The position numbers were made by a program, and so were the translations under genes. DNA of 64,000 nucleotides. Origin: Adiantum capillus-veneris. Its lineage: Eukaryota > Streptophyta > Polypodiopsida > Polypodiales > Pteridaceae. Within the stretch, counting starts at the first letter, position 1. Every line of letters begins with the position of its first letter. The notes beneath the pieces are model-generated. The model was not told where the DNA came from. It worked only from the letters and a program-made list of their open reading frames with translations, and made no database searches. The DNA lies in assembly GCA_014529385.2 (NCBI GenBank), contig CM043946.1, forward strand, positions 18,416,077-18,480,076, written 5' to 3'. Shown in pieces: positions 9,101-22,213 of this stretch.

Positions 9101-11148
9101 TGGTGCAACCAAAACTAGTCGACTCGAGGACAGAGACCAAAAGCCAGTACATGGAGGTTTCAAATTAAGCAGACTATATAGTGCTTGGGTAGCTACTTGA
9201 TGAAAAGTACAGCGGGCACCACCAAGATGTGTGTGCAAGATGCGGCATATAGCAGGTTAATGATAGTTTTCCAAGCTTTGATAACCATGGAGCTTATGAG
9301 AATTCGAGTTTGATATATATCATCAATTATGGAGGTGGATGGTTGGCTATGTAATATCCTTCCTGGCTTTTTGCTCGCTTTAAAAGAGGGGAAGCGGTTA
9401 TTGTATGGAGAAATAGGGCTACCAGAAAAAATTTTGACTCAAAAAGATTGGCATGGGATGCGAAGTTGGTGGGTTTTTTTTGAGTGTGGGCGATCAAATG
9501 CAGTCAAGGACGCCTCAAGCAAAGCTAAGCAAGGGATATTTAAGAGATTAAAATTGGATTCAACATGAAAAAAAAACAAGTACGTCTCTTTCTGTCTGAA
9601 GTGGAAGGGTGACGCTTTTGGAGTCGGATAAGAAAAGTGGCCAGTTGTGTGGAGGGGAAGTGTTATCTGCATGTGAGGTGTTCCATATGCAAAGACTGCC
9701 ACTTGCATGTGACAGGGATATGCATGAGAAAAAAGAAGGCCCAGGAGGAGCCGACTTCTTTGGTGTGTAGAGCCACCAGAAGGCTGGCCGTGAGCAGGAG
9801 TAAGGAGTTTTTGGGCAAAATCCACGGGTTTCATGGCATGAGGAGGCCGCCAAGGAGCACATGAGAGGAAGGCCGTGAGATTGGGGTTGCTCATAGCATA
9901 GAGTAGGCATTCGAGATTGCCAAAAGAGGAGGTGGCTACCAAGGGTGCTGTGTAGGGGACTCACCAATTGCAAGGGCGGCTCTTGCAAAAGCTCGGAGGG
10001 CTGGAAACGCATCTACAGGAATGGTTTAAGAGGGAAAGTTGTAAGCACATGAGGCGTGATGGTTGAACCAGGCCAAGAAGAGAGAAAAGGGTTGATCACG
10101 TTGCAGATTACAAGGGAGGAATGTGAACCCATATTCAGCTTGCATGTGGTGCCATGGAGTAGCGCAACAAAGACTAGGATGAGGGAGACCTGAAAAGGAT
10201 TGAACATCTGAGATCAAAGAGGCTAATCAGGGAGCTTTTGGTGTCAGCAAAAGAGGAGCATCATTAGAGTTAGGGCTTCACAGGCTGGAGAGACGCAGGG
10301 GCAAAGAAAAAATCCATCGAATAGGGGTGGTGACCTACAAGCGAAAAAACCACCATTTGCAAAGGTTGCAGATAGTCAAGAGCTCAAGAGCCGCTGGCAC
10401 TAGAGGGACAAAGGCCAAGATCCACCAAGGATTTGATTTATATCAGAGCAACCACCTGCAGACGATAAGGGAAAGTGCAGTAGGGTGAAAGATTAGAGGC
10501 TGGTCGTCTTTGTAAAAGATCATAAAAAAGGAGGGAAATTATTATGGTCCACAACACTTGTATTACGGGCTCCATCATTGCCCAACTATTTAACAAGCTA
10601 CTGCCATGATATCGATCCATTCCACTCACCAACCAATGATTATTGTCTCTCTCATCCTCATGTCTCGTTATGCATCAACCATGTATGTATTTTCGGGGTG
10701 TGTCAAGTGCATGAGTTTATATGTGGGGAAACAGCATAGGCCAAGCGGGTGCCTTGTTGCACAGGAATTTGAGAATGTTAGAAGTTCTATATGTTTTGAA
10801 GTGTGTGATATCGGGGGGGGGCGAGAGTCTGGGTGGAAGGAGGGTGTAAGCTTATAAGCAAACTTGTGCTTCCATCGATCTTGAATTGTTTGAGAGTGTC
10901 AAGGTTGTTTTGATTGGTATAAGGTGCTTTGAAAGGGGTGTAAGCTTCAGCCAAGCTTGCTTGCTTTGTGGTCAAGTGGTCAAGTGGTTGCAGAGCTAGG
11001 GATGGTTGGGTATGGGCTCGAACAATAGTTGTTTCTAGATTGTGTGCCTAGGTGTGTTTTTGCTAGGGGATAGGGGTGTTGATCACTGAGCTATAGAGAG
11101 GCAATATTCACTGAGTGTGCTCGTTGTTTTTCCATTTCCCCCTTTCCA
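9101..11148 (+). repeat. 3' LTR of element A (complete, 2,048 bp)
   Basis: It runs from TGGTGCAACC after the purine tract to CCCTTTCCA, where similarity to the 5' copy ends at the TG...CA border. The segment 10,177-10,480 is missing from the 5' copy. The sequence to the right belongs to gypsy element F, so element A sits inside F. Confidence 0.75.
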
Positions 11149-14100
11149 GAGTCTTAAAAGACTATAGCCCACACAATTTGGAGTCTGAATCATCAATTGG
11201 AGTTGACTGTAAAGACAAAGAATCTGAGTTCAATCTTGGTGCAAATGTTGGAGCAAACCATTCAAGGCCTAGTGATACCCTAGATGACAATCTATTCGGG
11301 AGAGGAGAAGACAAGAGTAGTGATTCATCTAGTGAGTCTTCCCTAGAGATCGCTCGTAATAAAAAATTAGACAAGAGGAGTAAGAGATGTAAGAGGCAAT
11401 GATATCGAGAAAATGTGCGTGCTAGAATAAATGAAAAGAAATCTACAGTAGAATGGGTTAATTATATAGGGGCATGTGATGCTCATCAAAAGCTGGTAGA
11501 CAAATGGGGTGAATACCTTCAAAGCGTTATGTGGTGTAGTCCACAACCCATTGACATCGCACAGCTAGAGGCTACAGAGAATCCAAAGTTGATCCATATA
11601 GTAAGAAGACGATAAAATGAAGAGCTAGATCAACAACAAAAGGAAGCGGAAGAGAATCACAATCCATACAGCAACAAGACCCCACAGACTTACACTCTGC
11701 ACCTACTCATTTCAAATCCTACACCATGGAGAAGCGAAATTTTTCTACTACCTTCTTGCCAACAAGTTTGTTTTCTATGTTGATCATCAAGCCTTGTTGT
11801 ATCTAGTAAATAAACTTTCTTCCATGAGAAGAATTACACGATGGTTGTTGGTGTGAGACCCAGTAAAAGACATGTCATGGAGGATCACATGTCTCGTATA
11901 CCCTATGGTGATGCCCCTATGGGAATCGATGATGAATTTCTCAATACTTCCCTATTCCTAGTCGAGACCATTCCTTAATGGAGTGAGAATATTGTGAACT
12001 TTTTAGTTAATGGTTTTCCACTCAAAGAGCTTTGTAAAGATATATCTTGAAAATCGTTAAAGGAATGTGAACCTTATTCTCTAATTGCAGGAACTCTGTA
12101 TAAGCTAGGGAAGGATGGTATTCTTAGATGTTGTGCTCATGAGAATCAATATATATACATACTGCAAGAAGCCCACATGGGTATAGCCAGAGGATATTTC
12201 TCAGGGGAATTAACTGCTAGAAAGGTGTTCCAATCAGGCTATTGGTGGCCTACCTTATTCAAAGATGCATCACTTTTTGCAAAAGGGTGTGATAAATTCC
12301 AACGTTACAAGATCACACAATGAAAAGATAAGATACCCTTACATCCTATTAAAGTGACTCAACCATTTGAAAAATGAGGTCTAGACTTTGTAGGCCCAAT
12401 TAGTCTGAGTAGCTCCTAACACTCAATCTCAATATATTATTGTTGACGATGACTATGTGACAAAGTGGACAGAATACAAGGCGACACGCAAGGATAATGC
12501 AAGGTCAACCACCAAGTTTCTCTTTGAGAACATTATTACAAGATTTGGTTGTCCCTTTGAAATTGTGAGTGACAATGGTACTCATTTTATAAATGGAGGG
12601 ATAAAGGAACTCACTACCAACTTCATGAAAGCCCACCATAAGTATACACCTTATTATCCACAAGGAAATGGCTAAGCTAAGAGTACTAACAAGACCGTTT
12701 AATTTCTATCTTGACCAAAATAGTGGAAGTTCATCGCATAGATTGGGATTTGAAGCTGACATCATCTCTATGGGATTATTGTACTTCTTACAAAGTGGCT
12801 ATTAATTGTACAAAATTCAAAATGGTATATGGCCAAGAAGAAGTTATGCCATGGGAGTTTGTAATTCTTAGTCTATGGGTAGCTTCACAAGAAGGTTGGG
12901 ATGGTAACCCTTAGTTGAGCATTTATATATCCTTGAGAGGTTAGATGAAGAAAGGCAATTGGCTGTGCAAAATGTACTTGTGGAGAAAGATAGGAGAAAG
13001 AAATAGTTTGCCTGTTGACCATCATCTAAAGAACAAAGATATCAAGGTTAGGGATAAAGTCCTTATGTATGAAGTACAAAACAAGAAGAAAATGTTGAAA
13101 TATGCAAGAAAAAGACCATATAGAGTATGCGAAATCATCCCACAAGGTACCATTCATGTAGAGACTCTCAATGGAGTTGAAACCATTGGATTCCTCAATG
13201 GGATTAAATTTAAAAGATACTATGATCCTTTAAGCCAAGAGGAGCTATGTGCCATTTAATAAAATAAAGCAGCCAAGGTACAAGCAGAATTGAAGAAGAT
13301 ACAACCTCAAGCTGAGGCTAAGGAGCGACAACAACGTATAAGAGGTCAACGAGAGGCCAACCTTGGAGTCACACATGCATTTCATGTTGAAACAGAGGAT
13401 GATTGGTTGGAATCTAACAAACCTCTACGATACCCTATTGAGTTAAATAGCATCTATGGGAAAGTGCTATATAGCACCTTATTGGACACGGGTGCTAAAT
13501 ATAATTTTCTATCATATGGGGTGTGGTCTCAATTAGGAAATCCATCTCTATCTGAGAGTACTATCCAAGTCAAGGGTGTCAACGAGAAAAGAACTGCGGT
13601 TTTTGGAATCTAGCACAATTCTATCAGTTATGACAATGGGGTTGTGGCTCAAGACTTTTTCGTAGTGCCTGTTAGAACTATGGAAGGAAATATAAACCTA
13701 GGACGTGCATGGATGATATCCACAAAATGCACTATTGATTGGGGGACTGGGAGTGTCACAACATAGAAACCGACTCTTCGTCCTGCCGCTCAAGTGATAG
13801 TCCTTGAGATATTGCCTCTCTCGAGAAAATACAACCCAAAAGAGTGCACGTCCATGAGGTTGAACCATTTGTAACTATAGCCCAATTCTCTAGAGCTTCA
13901 ACTTCTGTAGTTGAAACAAAAAATGAGACACACAAGACCCATCACAATATAGATAAGAAAACATACAAAATGGGTCCCTAAAGCTTCTTTAGGCACAATT
14001 TTTTATGCTAGAAAACATAAGCCTTGTAAGAAATGCCCCATTCACTCCAAAAAGTATAAGAAAACGTTGCGTTGGATTCGTCAAAGACTATTGAAAGTCC

Positions 14101-15025
14101 AAGGCTACTATTAAGGGAATGATCAAATCTGGGTGCCAAAACGTAAATTGTGTTCTTACCTATCACCTATAGACTCATGTGAGCCAAATCATGTAACATT
14201 AAAGATGATCGAAGATCGTGGGAAGAGAAAGATCACGGAACACTACACACCTCATCTGGAGCTAGTTTGGGTGCCCAATCGAGAACAACTTGCTTCCCTC
14301 CGCTCAATTATAGAAACAACGAATGGAGCTTCTTGCTCTTTATGTAGTTCATATATGGAAATACAAGCTTCGACACAACCTCCACCTACCATTGTAAATA
14401 TCCATACAAACAAAAAAGAATTTTGCACCTCTCGTTGTAAGTTCACCACCTACAACAACGTTGTAAGTAAAATCATAGGAGATTACCTTACCACCCGCAA
14501 CTAGATGAAACACCTAGGGTGATAAAAAACTATTGGTCAAAATATTCACCCATAAAAACTTGGAACAATTGGTTTCAAAAGGTGATGACATCGTTGCAAA
14601 AGGTATAATATACCCAAAGAAGGGGGGAGTTTGTTGACATCCATCATTTAGTTGCTCCCCTCTTAACCTTCCTCCCTGACCTCTCAGTTTTCCAATCTTA
14701 GGGAATGTATATATATATGCCAATACTGAAAAAAGAAGAAGTAAATAAGCAAGAGCCACCAAACAAAAATCTAGAAACCTACAAGTTCTAGTACATGACC
14801 CAAAATCATAATGACACATTATGCACAAGGATACAACCTTTTGAACTGACCCTTAAAATATTTACACTCTAACCATCATCAAGATGACTATGAGTTTTTG
14901 AGATAAAAACTCGCTTGAATCTGGCTCATAGCCATATCTGCTACGCAAGACAGTTATCATATGCACCATATACGCTGTCTTGGCACATAATGAAATAACC
15001 TGCAAACACTGGCCAAGTCCCCCCA
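11149..15025 (+). mobile_element. Element F: old Ty3/gypsy retrotransposon, 3' part
   Basis: Parts seen in order: an acidic Ser/Glu-rich region (11,150-11,620); the end of an RNase H domain near 11,740-11,850; the integrase zinc-binding domain near 12,110-12,320; the integrase core near 12,440-12,670 (ITRFGCPFEIVSDNG, YTPYYPQGNG); the integrase C-terminal barrel near 12,950-13,230; then a retropepsin-like domain near 13,430-13,770 (LLDTGAK, later NINLGRAWM); then an unrecognised tail to 14,500. A purine tract AAAGAAGGGGGGAGT (14,616-14,630) precedes an LTR start, TGTTGACATCC, at 14,632. The right end near 15,025 abuts a truncated LTR of another family. Many breaks; clearly an old copy. Its left part lies beyond element A, which is inserted in it. 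Confidence 0.75.
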
Positions 15026-16690
15026 AGTTCTATCTCTCTTTACATGACAAACTTCGGAGGGGCACACACGCCGACACACGTCCGAAAACACATGCACACA
15101 AGTAGAGAAGAGAAGGGGGAATGACAACAAGGAGACAACAATTAATGGTCTTCTTACATATACAAGCATGTACAATCAACACCATGCCAGCACAACCCTC
15201 GGCAAAAAAAAGGCCCAAAAGCCTATACAGGCAAAAAACTCCAATGGCCAAAAAACCCAATGGCTTCCCAAAAAAGCTTCCAAGAAAAACGCCCCAAAAA
15301 TTTCACGTCTACATCCTTTGAGACCCAAAAAAAGAAAAAATGAGAGCTCGGGTCTAGCTCGTGCCATTCGCTTTGAGCTCCTTTTAAAATTTTCCTTGCA
15401 TTGCCAGCACTTGGCATTGTCCACTTTTTGCAACTCCTGCATGGTGCACACCTCTGTCCTTTATCCTCCCAACTCGACTTGCACTTGCCCTCTTGGGCCT
15501 TTGGGAACCTTTGAGCACCTCCCTTCACTCTCTCATTTGATCGGCCCTTGTGGCACGATAGGCCCTTTATAGAACTTAAACTTGAAATTGCCCCCTAAGG
15601 GAACCTTGGGCTCATCTTCTCTCTCTCATTTGATCCTGTCACCTGCCCCGAGACCCCTCCCCTAGTTGAGCAATAATGACATCACTATTAGGGGGGTGAC
15701 TTACTCTTCAAAAATGTGTTGGCCCCTATAGGTGCGGGATCGAGCCCCAAACAACTGCCACATCACCGACTTCCACCCCTAGTGCGCTAAATGCGCCACC
15801 AACAACCAGAGGCAAAAACCACCACGCCGCCCTGCGGGCCGGTGCGCAACTATTGCACAGCACCCTACGGGCTCACGCCATAGCCTGAGAGCTCACACTC
15901 TCATCATACACGATCAAAAGGGTTCCTCATTGCGGCTCTTATACCCTCATCATGCGCCTTGAACCACTCGGGTTATTCCCCATCCACGTGGCAGCTGTCT
16001 ATCAAATGCCCTCTATGCCTTCAACAAAAATGCAAAAAAGAAACTTTATAAAACCCCAACGTTTCTCATGCTTTCTCTAGCATGCCAACTATCACCCGAT
16101 GATCCAATTGCCGAGCCAAAAAACCCGGCCGCAAGCCCATTGTGCCGACTCTGATTCTATCTGACCTTTTCGCACTTCAAAATTCCTCGAGACCCCAAAT
16201 CAAGGCCGCAAAAATCAAGAAAGTCATCTGTAATCAATCCCGAACAAATGCAACCGATCTTTCCAACTACTGTTACTTTTTGTTGTGGGCTTCGTTTGAC
16301 ATGCAATCAACTCCTCTTAGCTCCATATTGCATAGCACCTTCTTGAACTCTGTTGCAACCCAAGAAACACTTGATGGCACGACTCCCCATGTGGTGAGGT
16401 GGGCACCAACCTAGCCGCCAGCAGAACTTCAATTGCCCATAAACTACAATCTGTAGCTTTGATCTGCAATTGAAAATATTGGTAGGCTCCATAAATCAAG
16501 CACTATGCACCTATACACTGACATCCACTTGGGCCACCTGTCCCCTGCTGCCAGCCCGACAAGAATTTGCAACACACTAAACCTTCAAACTCCCATATCT
16601 TGGGCTCCGTAGCTCTGTTTGATGAGCTGTCTAGACTTGCTTCTTCAGCACTTTAAGCTCTACATTTCCAAACCCAAAGACTGCACCTTG

Positions 16691-16900
16691 TGAAGATGCC
16701 GTGGGAAGCATGTGCGAGTGCAAGTGTAAGAGTGGAGATAGAGAGAGACCTGCTTTGGTGGAGCACACAGCAACCTTGTCCTGTTGCAGCTCCTTATATT
16801 GTTGTATTAAAGAATAAGTGTCTACATGGTTAAGTTAGTCGATGGGTTAGGAGTAAGTGGGATGTCTGGCCAGTTGGACTGAATGGACTGAATCCCAACA
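16691..16900 (-). repeat. 3' LTR of copia element G
   Basis: 210 bp, paired with 22,012-22,213. About two dozen mismatches and two small length differences were counted by eye between the two. Confidence 0.9.
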
Positions 16901-16969
16901 AAATCCCACTTGAAGGCCAACGCAGGCCAAGTGACCTGGTATGTCCAACCGTGAAGCAATCTAGTGGCT

Positions 16970-19900
16970 TCAACCTATACCCATCAACTCACTGCAATGT
17001 GTAAACTTCTCCAAAGCTAATCCTTTCGTCAAAGCATCTGTTGGGTTGTCGTCAGTGTGTACCTTGACCAAATCAATGAGCTTTTTGGCCAAGAAATCTC
17101 TCACAAGATGATACCTAACTTCAATGTGTTTTGTTTTGGAGTGAAAAATGGGATTTCTTACCAATGCAAGAGCACTCTGACTATCACAATATATCACTGG
17201 AATCTCATCAATTCCAAGATTTCTAACCAAGCAAGATAACCATACAACCTCTTTACTTGCATCCGACAATGTACAATCTTGAAGACATGATCTCCAAGAT
17301 ACTGCTACTCGAGCAAATATGAAGACATAGCCAGATGTCGATCTCCTATTGTCGACCCAACCCACATTGTCTGCATCCGCATAACCCATGATGGATGTAT
17401 CACTGTTCCCAAAGCGTAAACACCTGCCGACCGTACCTTTGAGGTACCTAAGAATGTGCTTCACTGCTTCCCAATGCTTACTGCCAGGATTTTCCATATA
17501 TTGTCTCACCACTCCCACTGCAAAAGCAATGTGTGGTCTTGTGGCCACCATAGCATACATGAGAGTGCCCACTGCCGAAGAATATGGTACCTTAGCAATT
17601 TCAGCTCGCTCAACATCAAATTTGGGTGCATCTTCCTTGCTGAGTTTCAAGAATGCCTACATTGGGGTACTCAATGCTTTCCCCCCCCTGCAAATTGAAA
17701 CGCTGCGAAACTTTCTCAATGTATGTTTCCTAAGATAACTTAAGAATACGACGTTTGTGATCTCTTTAGATTTGCATGCCAAGAAAGTGTGTAGCGTCCC
17801 CCAAATCTTTCATTGCAAAATTATTGCTAAGTGTTTTCTTCAAGTTGGCAATTTCCGCAATGGATTTCCCAGCTATAAGCATGTCATCAACATACAAAAC
17901 TAGAATGATCATCGAGCTATCATCTAGCTTTCTTGTGTACAAGTAGTGATCCTCTTCACTCCTTTTATATCCTTGAGACCTCATACATGCATCAAATTTA
18001 TGATACCACTGCCTTGAACCCTGCTTTAAGCCATAAAGTGCCTTTTTGAGCTTACATACTAGCTCCTCACAAGATGCATTCTCTTGAACAAACCCTTCAA
18101 GCTACTACATGTAAACATCCTCATCAAGATCCCCGTGAAGAAAGGCTGTCTTCACATCCATTTGGACAAGTTCCATGTCCTCAATTGCTACAAGACCAAA
18201 TACGGTTCTAAGTGTTGTCATCTTGACCACAGGCGAGAAGATTTCATCAAAATCGACTCTCTTTTACTGTTTGAACCCTTTGGCTACAAGTCTAGCCTTG
18301 TACTTTGGATTTGGATCACGTGAAGTAAATTTCTTCTTGTAAACCCATTTTGCAAGGTAAATCTTTTGTATCATTTGGAAATTCTACCAAGTCCCAAGTG
18401 TCATTAGCCAGAATTGAGTTATTCTCAGATTCCATAGGCTACTCCCACTTCACCACATCATCCGTCATCATGGCTTCTTGGTAGCAGCTTGGCTCACCGC
18501 AATCGGTCAACATGATGTAATCAAGACCTGGCTCAAAACTGCAGGCGGACGAGAGAATCTAGTAGATCGTCTCACTCCTTGACCATTGCTATCCGCTCCC
18601 TTTGGAGCATTGCTAGTGGAAGGTACGTCACTAGCCCGCTCAGTTGATTTCACTGTCTCTGAGGCAACATCCTCAAAAGTGACTCTCCAAATTTATATTT
18701 CCTTGATAGGTTGTTTATGCATCTTCGAAGTCTCATTGAAGATCACATCTAACTACGGAGGACTCAACGAGATTCCGGGTGCCAAAGAGGATATCCCATC
18801 TCTCCATCTGCGCCATATCCAATGAAAATACATTTGTGTGACTTTGGCTCTAACTTCTGTAGAAGTTGTTTAGGCATGTGAGCATAAGCTTCACAATCAA
18901 AAACATGTAGATGGTCATAGTGGGGCTTACATTTAGACCATAACTCTTCTGGAATCTCATAATTCAATGGCATACTAGGCAAAGGATTTATAATGTGCAC
19001 TGCGGTTCAAACGGCTTCTGCCCAAAAGCCTTGTGTGATATTTTCCCTAGAAAGCATGGCTGTGACTCTTTCCTGAATCGTACGATTCATGCGCTCAGAA
19101 ACTCCATTCTGAGCTTGTGTGTATGGTGGAGTTTACTGCCTTTTAATCCCCCTTTTAGCACAGAAATTGTCAAACTCCTTGGAGACATACTCTCCACCGT
19201 TGTCAGTCTGCAACCTCTTGAGTTTCTTGCCAGACTGATTCTCAACGAGTGCTAAATTTTTTTGAGACACAGGAAGAACTTGATCCTTATGTTTCAAAGG
19301 ATATGCCCACACCTTTTGAGTAGAGTTATCAATGAATGTCACAAAATATCTGGGCCCCCCTCGAGATTTGGTTGACATAGGACCACAAACATCACTATGC
19401 ACTAAATCTAGAGGTTCAACTCGCTTTTGACCCAATGGCATGGTAAGTGCACGGACCTAGTCTGTTTGTCATAGATACAATGCTGAAAAACATGAAAGTC
19501 AACATAAGACAAGACAGGTAAGTAGCCAAAACGAGTCAGAGTTCTCATTCCTTTTTGGCTAATTTGACCTAGCCAGCAATGCCACAACTCAGTAGAAGGC
19601 AGCTCGGCTATAGATATGTAATCATGACCAACATACATGGAATACAAGGTACCATGCTTCTGACCTCTGAGTACAACAAGATTACCTTTGCGTATTATCC
19701 ACGAACCATTGCCAAATGTGGTTTTGTAGCCTAAATCATCAAGCTGACCAACAAAAATCAATCTTTTAGTCAACTTGGACACATGTATGACATTACATAA
19801 AGTAAAGTGCATGCCATTCCTTAGATGCAATTTGACATTTTCGACACCCTCAATGTCTAGTTCATAAGCATCACCAAGTCTCACTTTGCCACAAGAGTGA

Positions 19901-20826
19901 GAATATCTAGAGAACCACTCTCTATGCGGTGTCACATGGAAACTCACACCAGAATCTACTATCCAATTCTATGCATACTACACATCTTTTGTAACAAGAG
20001 CCTCGATAGGTAGATCTGCTGTGAAGACCAATACGTCAAAGGTAAGAGGCATAACAACCGCTGAAAGAGTCTCTAGAATAGGAGCATTTGAAGACTCTAG
20101 CACATTGATCTTCTCTAACTTTTCTTTGCCTTTGTTTGAATCATCAGACTTAGAAGTGTCACCAGATTGTTTATCCTTCTTGATTTGCTGCCATTTCTTG
20201 TAATCCTTCTTCACATGCCCTTTTTTATGGTAGTGATAGCACTCGACATTACGCATAGAACCCCGAGACTTACTGCGTGAGCCCCCATGTTCCTTGCTTT
20301 TGGCACGACTTTGAGTCCGACCCCTCTGTCTATCACTAGCAACATACGCATCACCATCCTTCTTGCCTTTGAGAAATTTGCTGCAAATCTCCTCGGTAAA
20401 CAGACTCCCAAGGGCGTCATTGTACACTAGACTGGTACCAGGTACTGAGTTGTTAATCGCAATACATAACATATCCCAAGACGAGGGTAAACTGCATAGC
20501 AAGAAGATACATTTGATTTCCTCGTCAAAGAGCAAACCCTGAGTGGTCAACTGAGTGAAAATGATATTGAACACATTAATGTGAGTAGAAATAGTGCCCT
20601 CTTCCTTCATACGAAGGTCAAATAGCTTCTTCATAAAGAAAACCTTATTAGTGGCACTTTGGTTCTCATAACTGGAACACAACTTATCCCATACATCTCT
20701 AGCAGTTCTTTCTCCAACTATAGTAAAGTACACAGATTCGGCCAAATGCAAACGGAGGATAGATTTGGCCTTACCATCAAGTTTCTCCCACTCAAAATTT
20801 GTATACTCTCCCTCTGGGCGCTCCAT
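16970..20826 (-). pseudogene. Gag-pol remnant of copia element G
   Basis: Parts on the minus strand, from the 5' end: a UBN2-type Gag (about 20,340-20,826), a degenerate zinc knuckle (CYHYHKKGHVKKDY, near 20,230), a GAG-pre-integrase section (about 19,450-19,640), the integrase core (about 19,130-19,440, with TDNGGEYVSKEFD), the reverse transcriptase (about 17,750-18,350, with YVDDMLIAG) and the copia RNase H (about 16,985-17,650, with TKHIEVRYH). This is the Ty1/copia order, integrase before reverse transcriptase. Broken many times. Confidence 0.9.
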
Positions 20827-22011
20827 GATAGGATCCAGCAGGCCTTTTTGTATAAGAACATCTTGAATCTGCTCTTTCTAGATGGCAAAATTTGTCCCAT
20901 AAAATTTCCAGATATTGTAAATATCCTTTTCACCGCTAAATGACATGGCTGCAAGCTAAAGATAATATGGCGATAAACACTGGTAATTCTGGAAAAAATT
21001 TGGCAGAGTTTCCCCCAAAAAACTGACAGAATCTCAATCCAAAACTGTCACAAGAGATCAGTAACGCATAAAAGGTAATGCTCTCAGAGCATAAGACAAG
21101 CGCATCAACCACTAACTGTCACTAACTATGCAAAAAAGTCAAAAAACTGACCCAAGACTGCCAACACGGCGTCAAATGCACCTAGCCCTCTCTATACATG
21201 TCCTATGGTGAGGCCACGAAAAAGGGGTACTCCAGCAACCTGTATCACCGAAAGGATCTCAACATTCGAGAATCCCCGCCTCAAGAAAACCTCACGCTAT
21301 CGACGCTCACAAAAGGTTATGCAAACAAGAAACCAACCAAATCTCAGAAAGGGCCTCCGAACCGAGTCTCAGAAGTGGTCGGGACTGCCAGAAATAAGCT
21401 AAATCGGCTCCACAAAAGGTACATATGGCAGTTTCCGCAACTCAACGTACATCCACTATCAACAATACTGCAAGGTGCAGTATACGCACTCAAACAGGCA
21501 CCAAACAAAATATGCAAGCAGTAAACAAATCCCTGCGGGGAGTAAAACCGCTCTCAAAAGAGCTCAAGCACTATCAAAAGTGCAAAAACAATGCATATCC
21601 GCATCAAATACTCCCATTCAAATCTGTGTTGATGCAAAACACTGCAACCTGTAAGAAACCTGGATGTCCTGGCCCATAAACACTGTCTCAATAGCACATA
21701 ATAGCCATTAAATGGCTATATACCATCCCAAAATAGTCTCTAAACAACCTGCACATGTGTCCTGTAGTAGCTGTACCTGTAGCTATAGCAAAAGTGGAGT
21801 TGAAAAAATACAACTCCTGAAGCATAGCTCTAATGAAGCTTTCAACTGCTCGAACAACTTTGAAAGGGGGGTAAAACCCTAGCACACCTGATGGAAAAGC
21901 TCTCGAAAGGCTAAATTTATCGATGCCAAAATCGGAAATCTGTTTGTACTTTTGAAAGTACGCTTGTGCGGACGCGAAAATCGCAAGCACAAACCCTGCT
22001 CTGATACTAGT

Positions 22012-22213
22012 TGAAGGTGCGGCGGGAAGCGTGTGCAAGTGCAAGTGCGAGAGCAGCGATAGAGAGAGACCTGCTTTGGGTGGAGCGCACAACAACGTTA
22101 TCCTATTGCAGCTCCTTATACTGTTATATTGAAGAATAAGTGTATACATGGTTAAGTTAGTAGATGGGTTAGTAGTAAGTGGGGTGTCCAGCCAGTTGAC
22201 TTGAATCCCAACA
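22012..22213 (-). repeat. 5' LTR of copia element G
   Basis: 202 bp with TG...CA ends on the minus strand. The primer-binding site follows after a few bases. Confidence 0.9.

Larger units (their letters stand above)
1..11148 (+). mobile_element. Element A: large LTR retrotransposon without visible pol (LARD-like), left end outside window
   Basis: Positions 1-1,369 and 9,101-11,148 are two copies of one long sequence in the same orientation. A primer-binding site follows the first copy and a purine tract precedes the second, so these are the 5' LTR (left part cut off by the window) and a complete 3' LTR starting TG and ending CA. Between them I see a gag-like remnant near the 5' end and an acidic ORF before the purine tract, but no protease, reverse transcriptase or integrase. 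That fits a large retrotransposon derivative dependent on another element. The interior also carries two MITEs and two host pseudogenes. The coding parts are broken in many places. The LTRs agree well by eye, but the 3' copy has a 304-bp segment (10,177-10,480) that the 5' copy lacks. Confidence 0.7.
16691..22213 (-). mobile_element. Element G: Ty1/copia retrotransposon with 5-bp target duplication
   Basis: Short LTRs of 202 and 210 bp begin TGTTGGGATTC on the minus strand. A tRNA-Met-type primer site (TATCAGAGCAGG, 21,995-22,006) and a purine-rich stretch at 16,901-16,915 complete the ends. CCTTG flanks both sides (16,686-16,690 and 22,214-22,218). Inside, on the minus strand, lie Gag, integrase, reverse transcriptase and RNase H remnants. 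The LTRs differ at roughly a tenth of positions by eye, so this is an old insertion. It is broken in many places. Confidence 0.92.

Noticed and set aside
15121-15572. Plus-strand ORFs of 66 and 134 codons
   Set aside because: They lie inside an LTR of the B family and have no counterpart frame in the other copy at 34,860-35,420.
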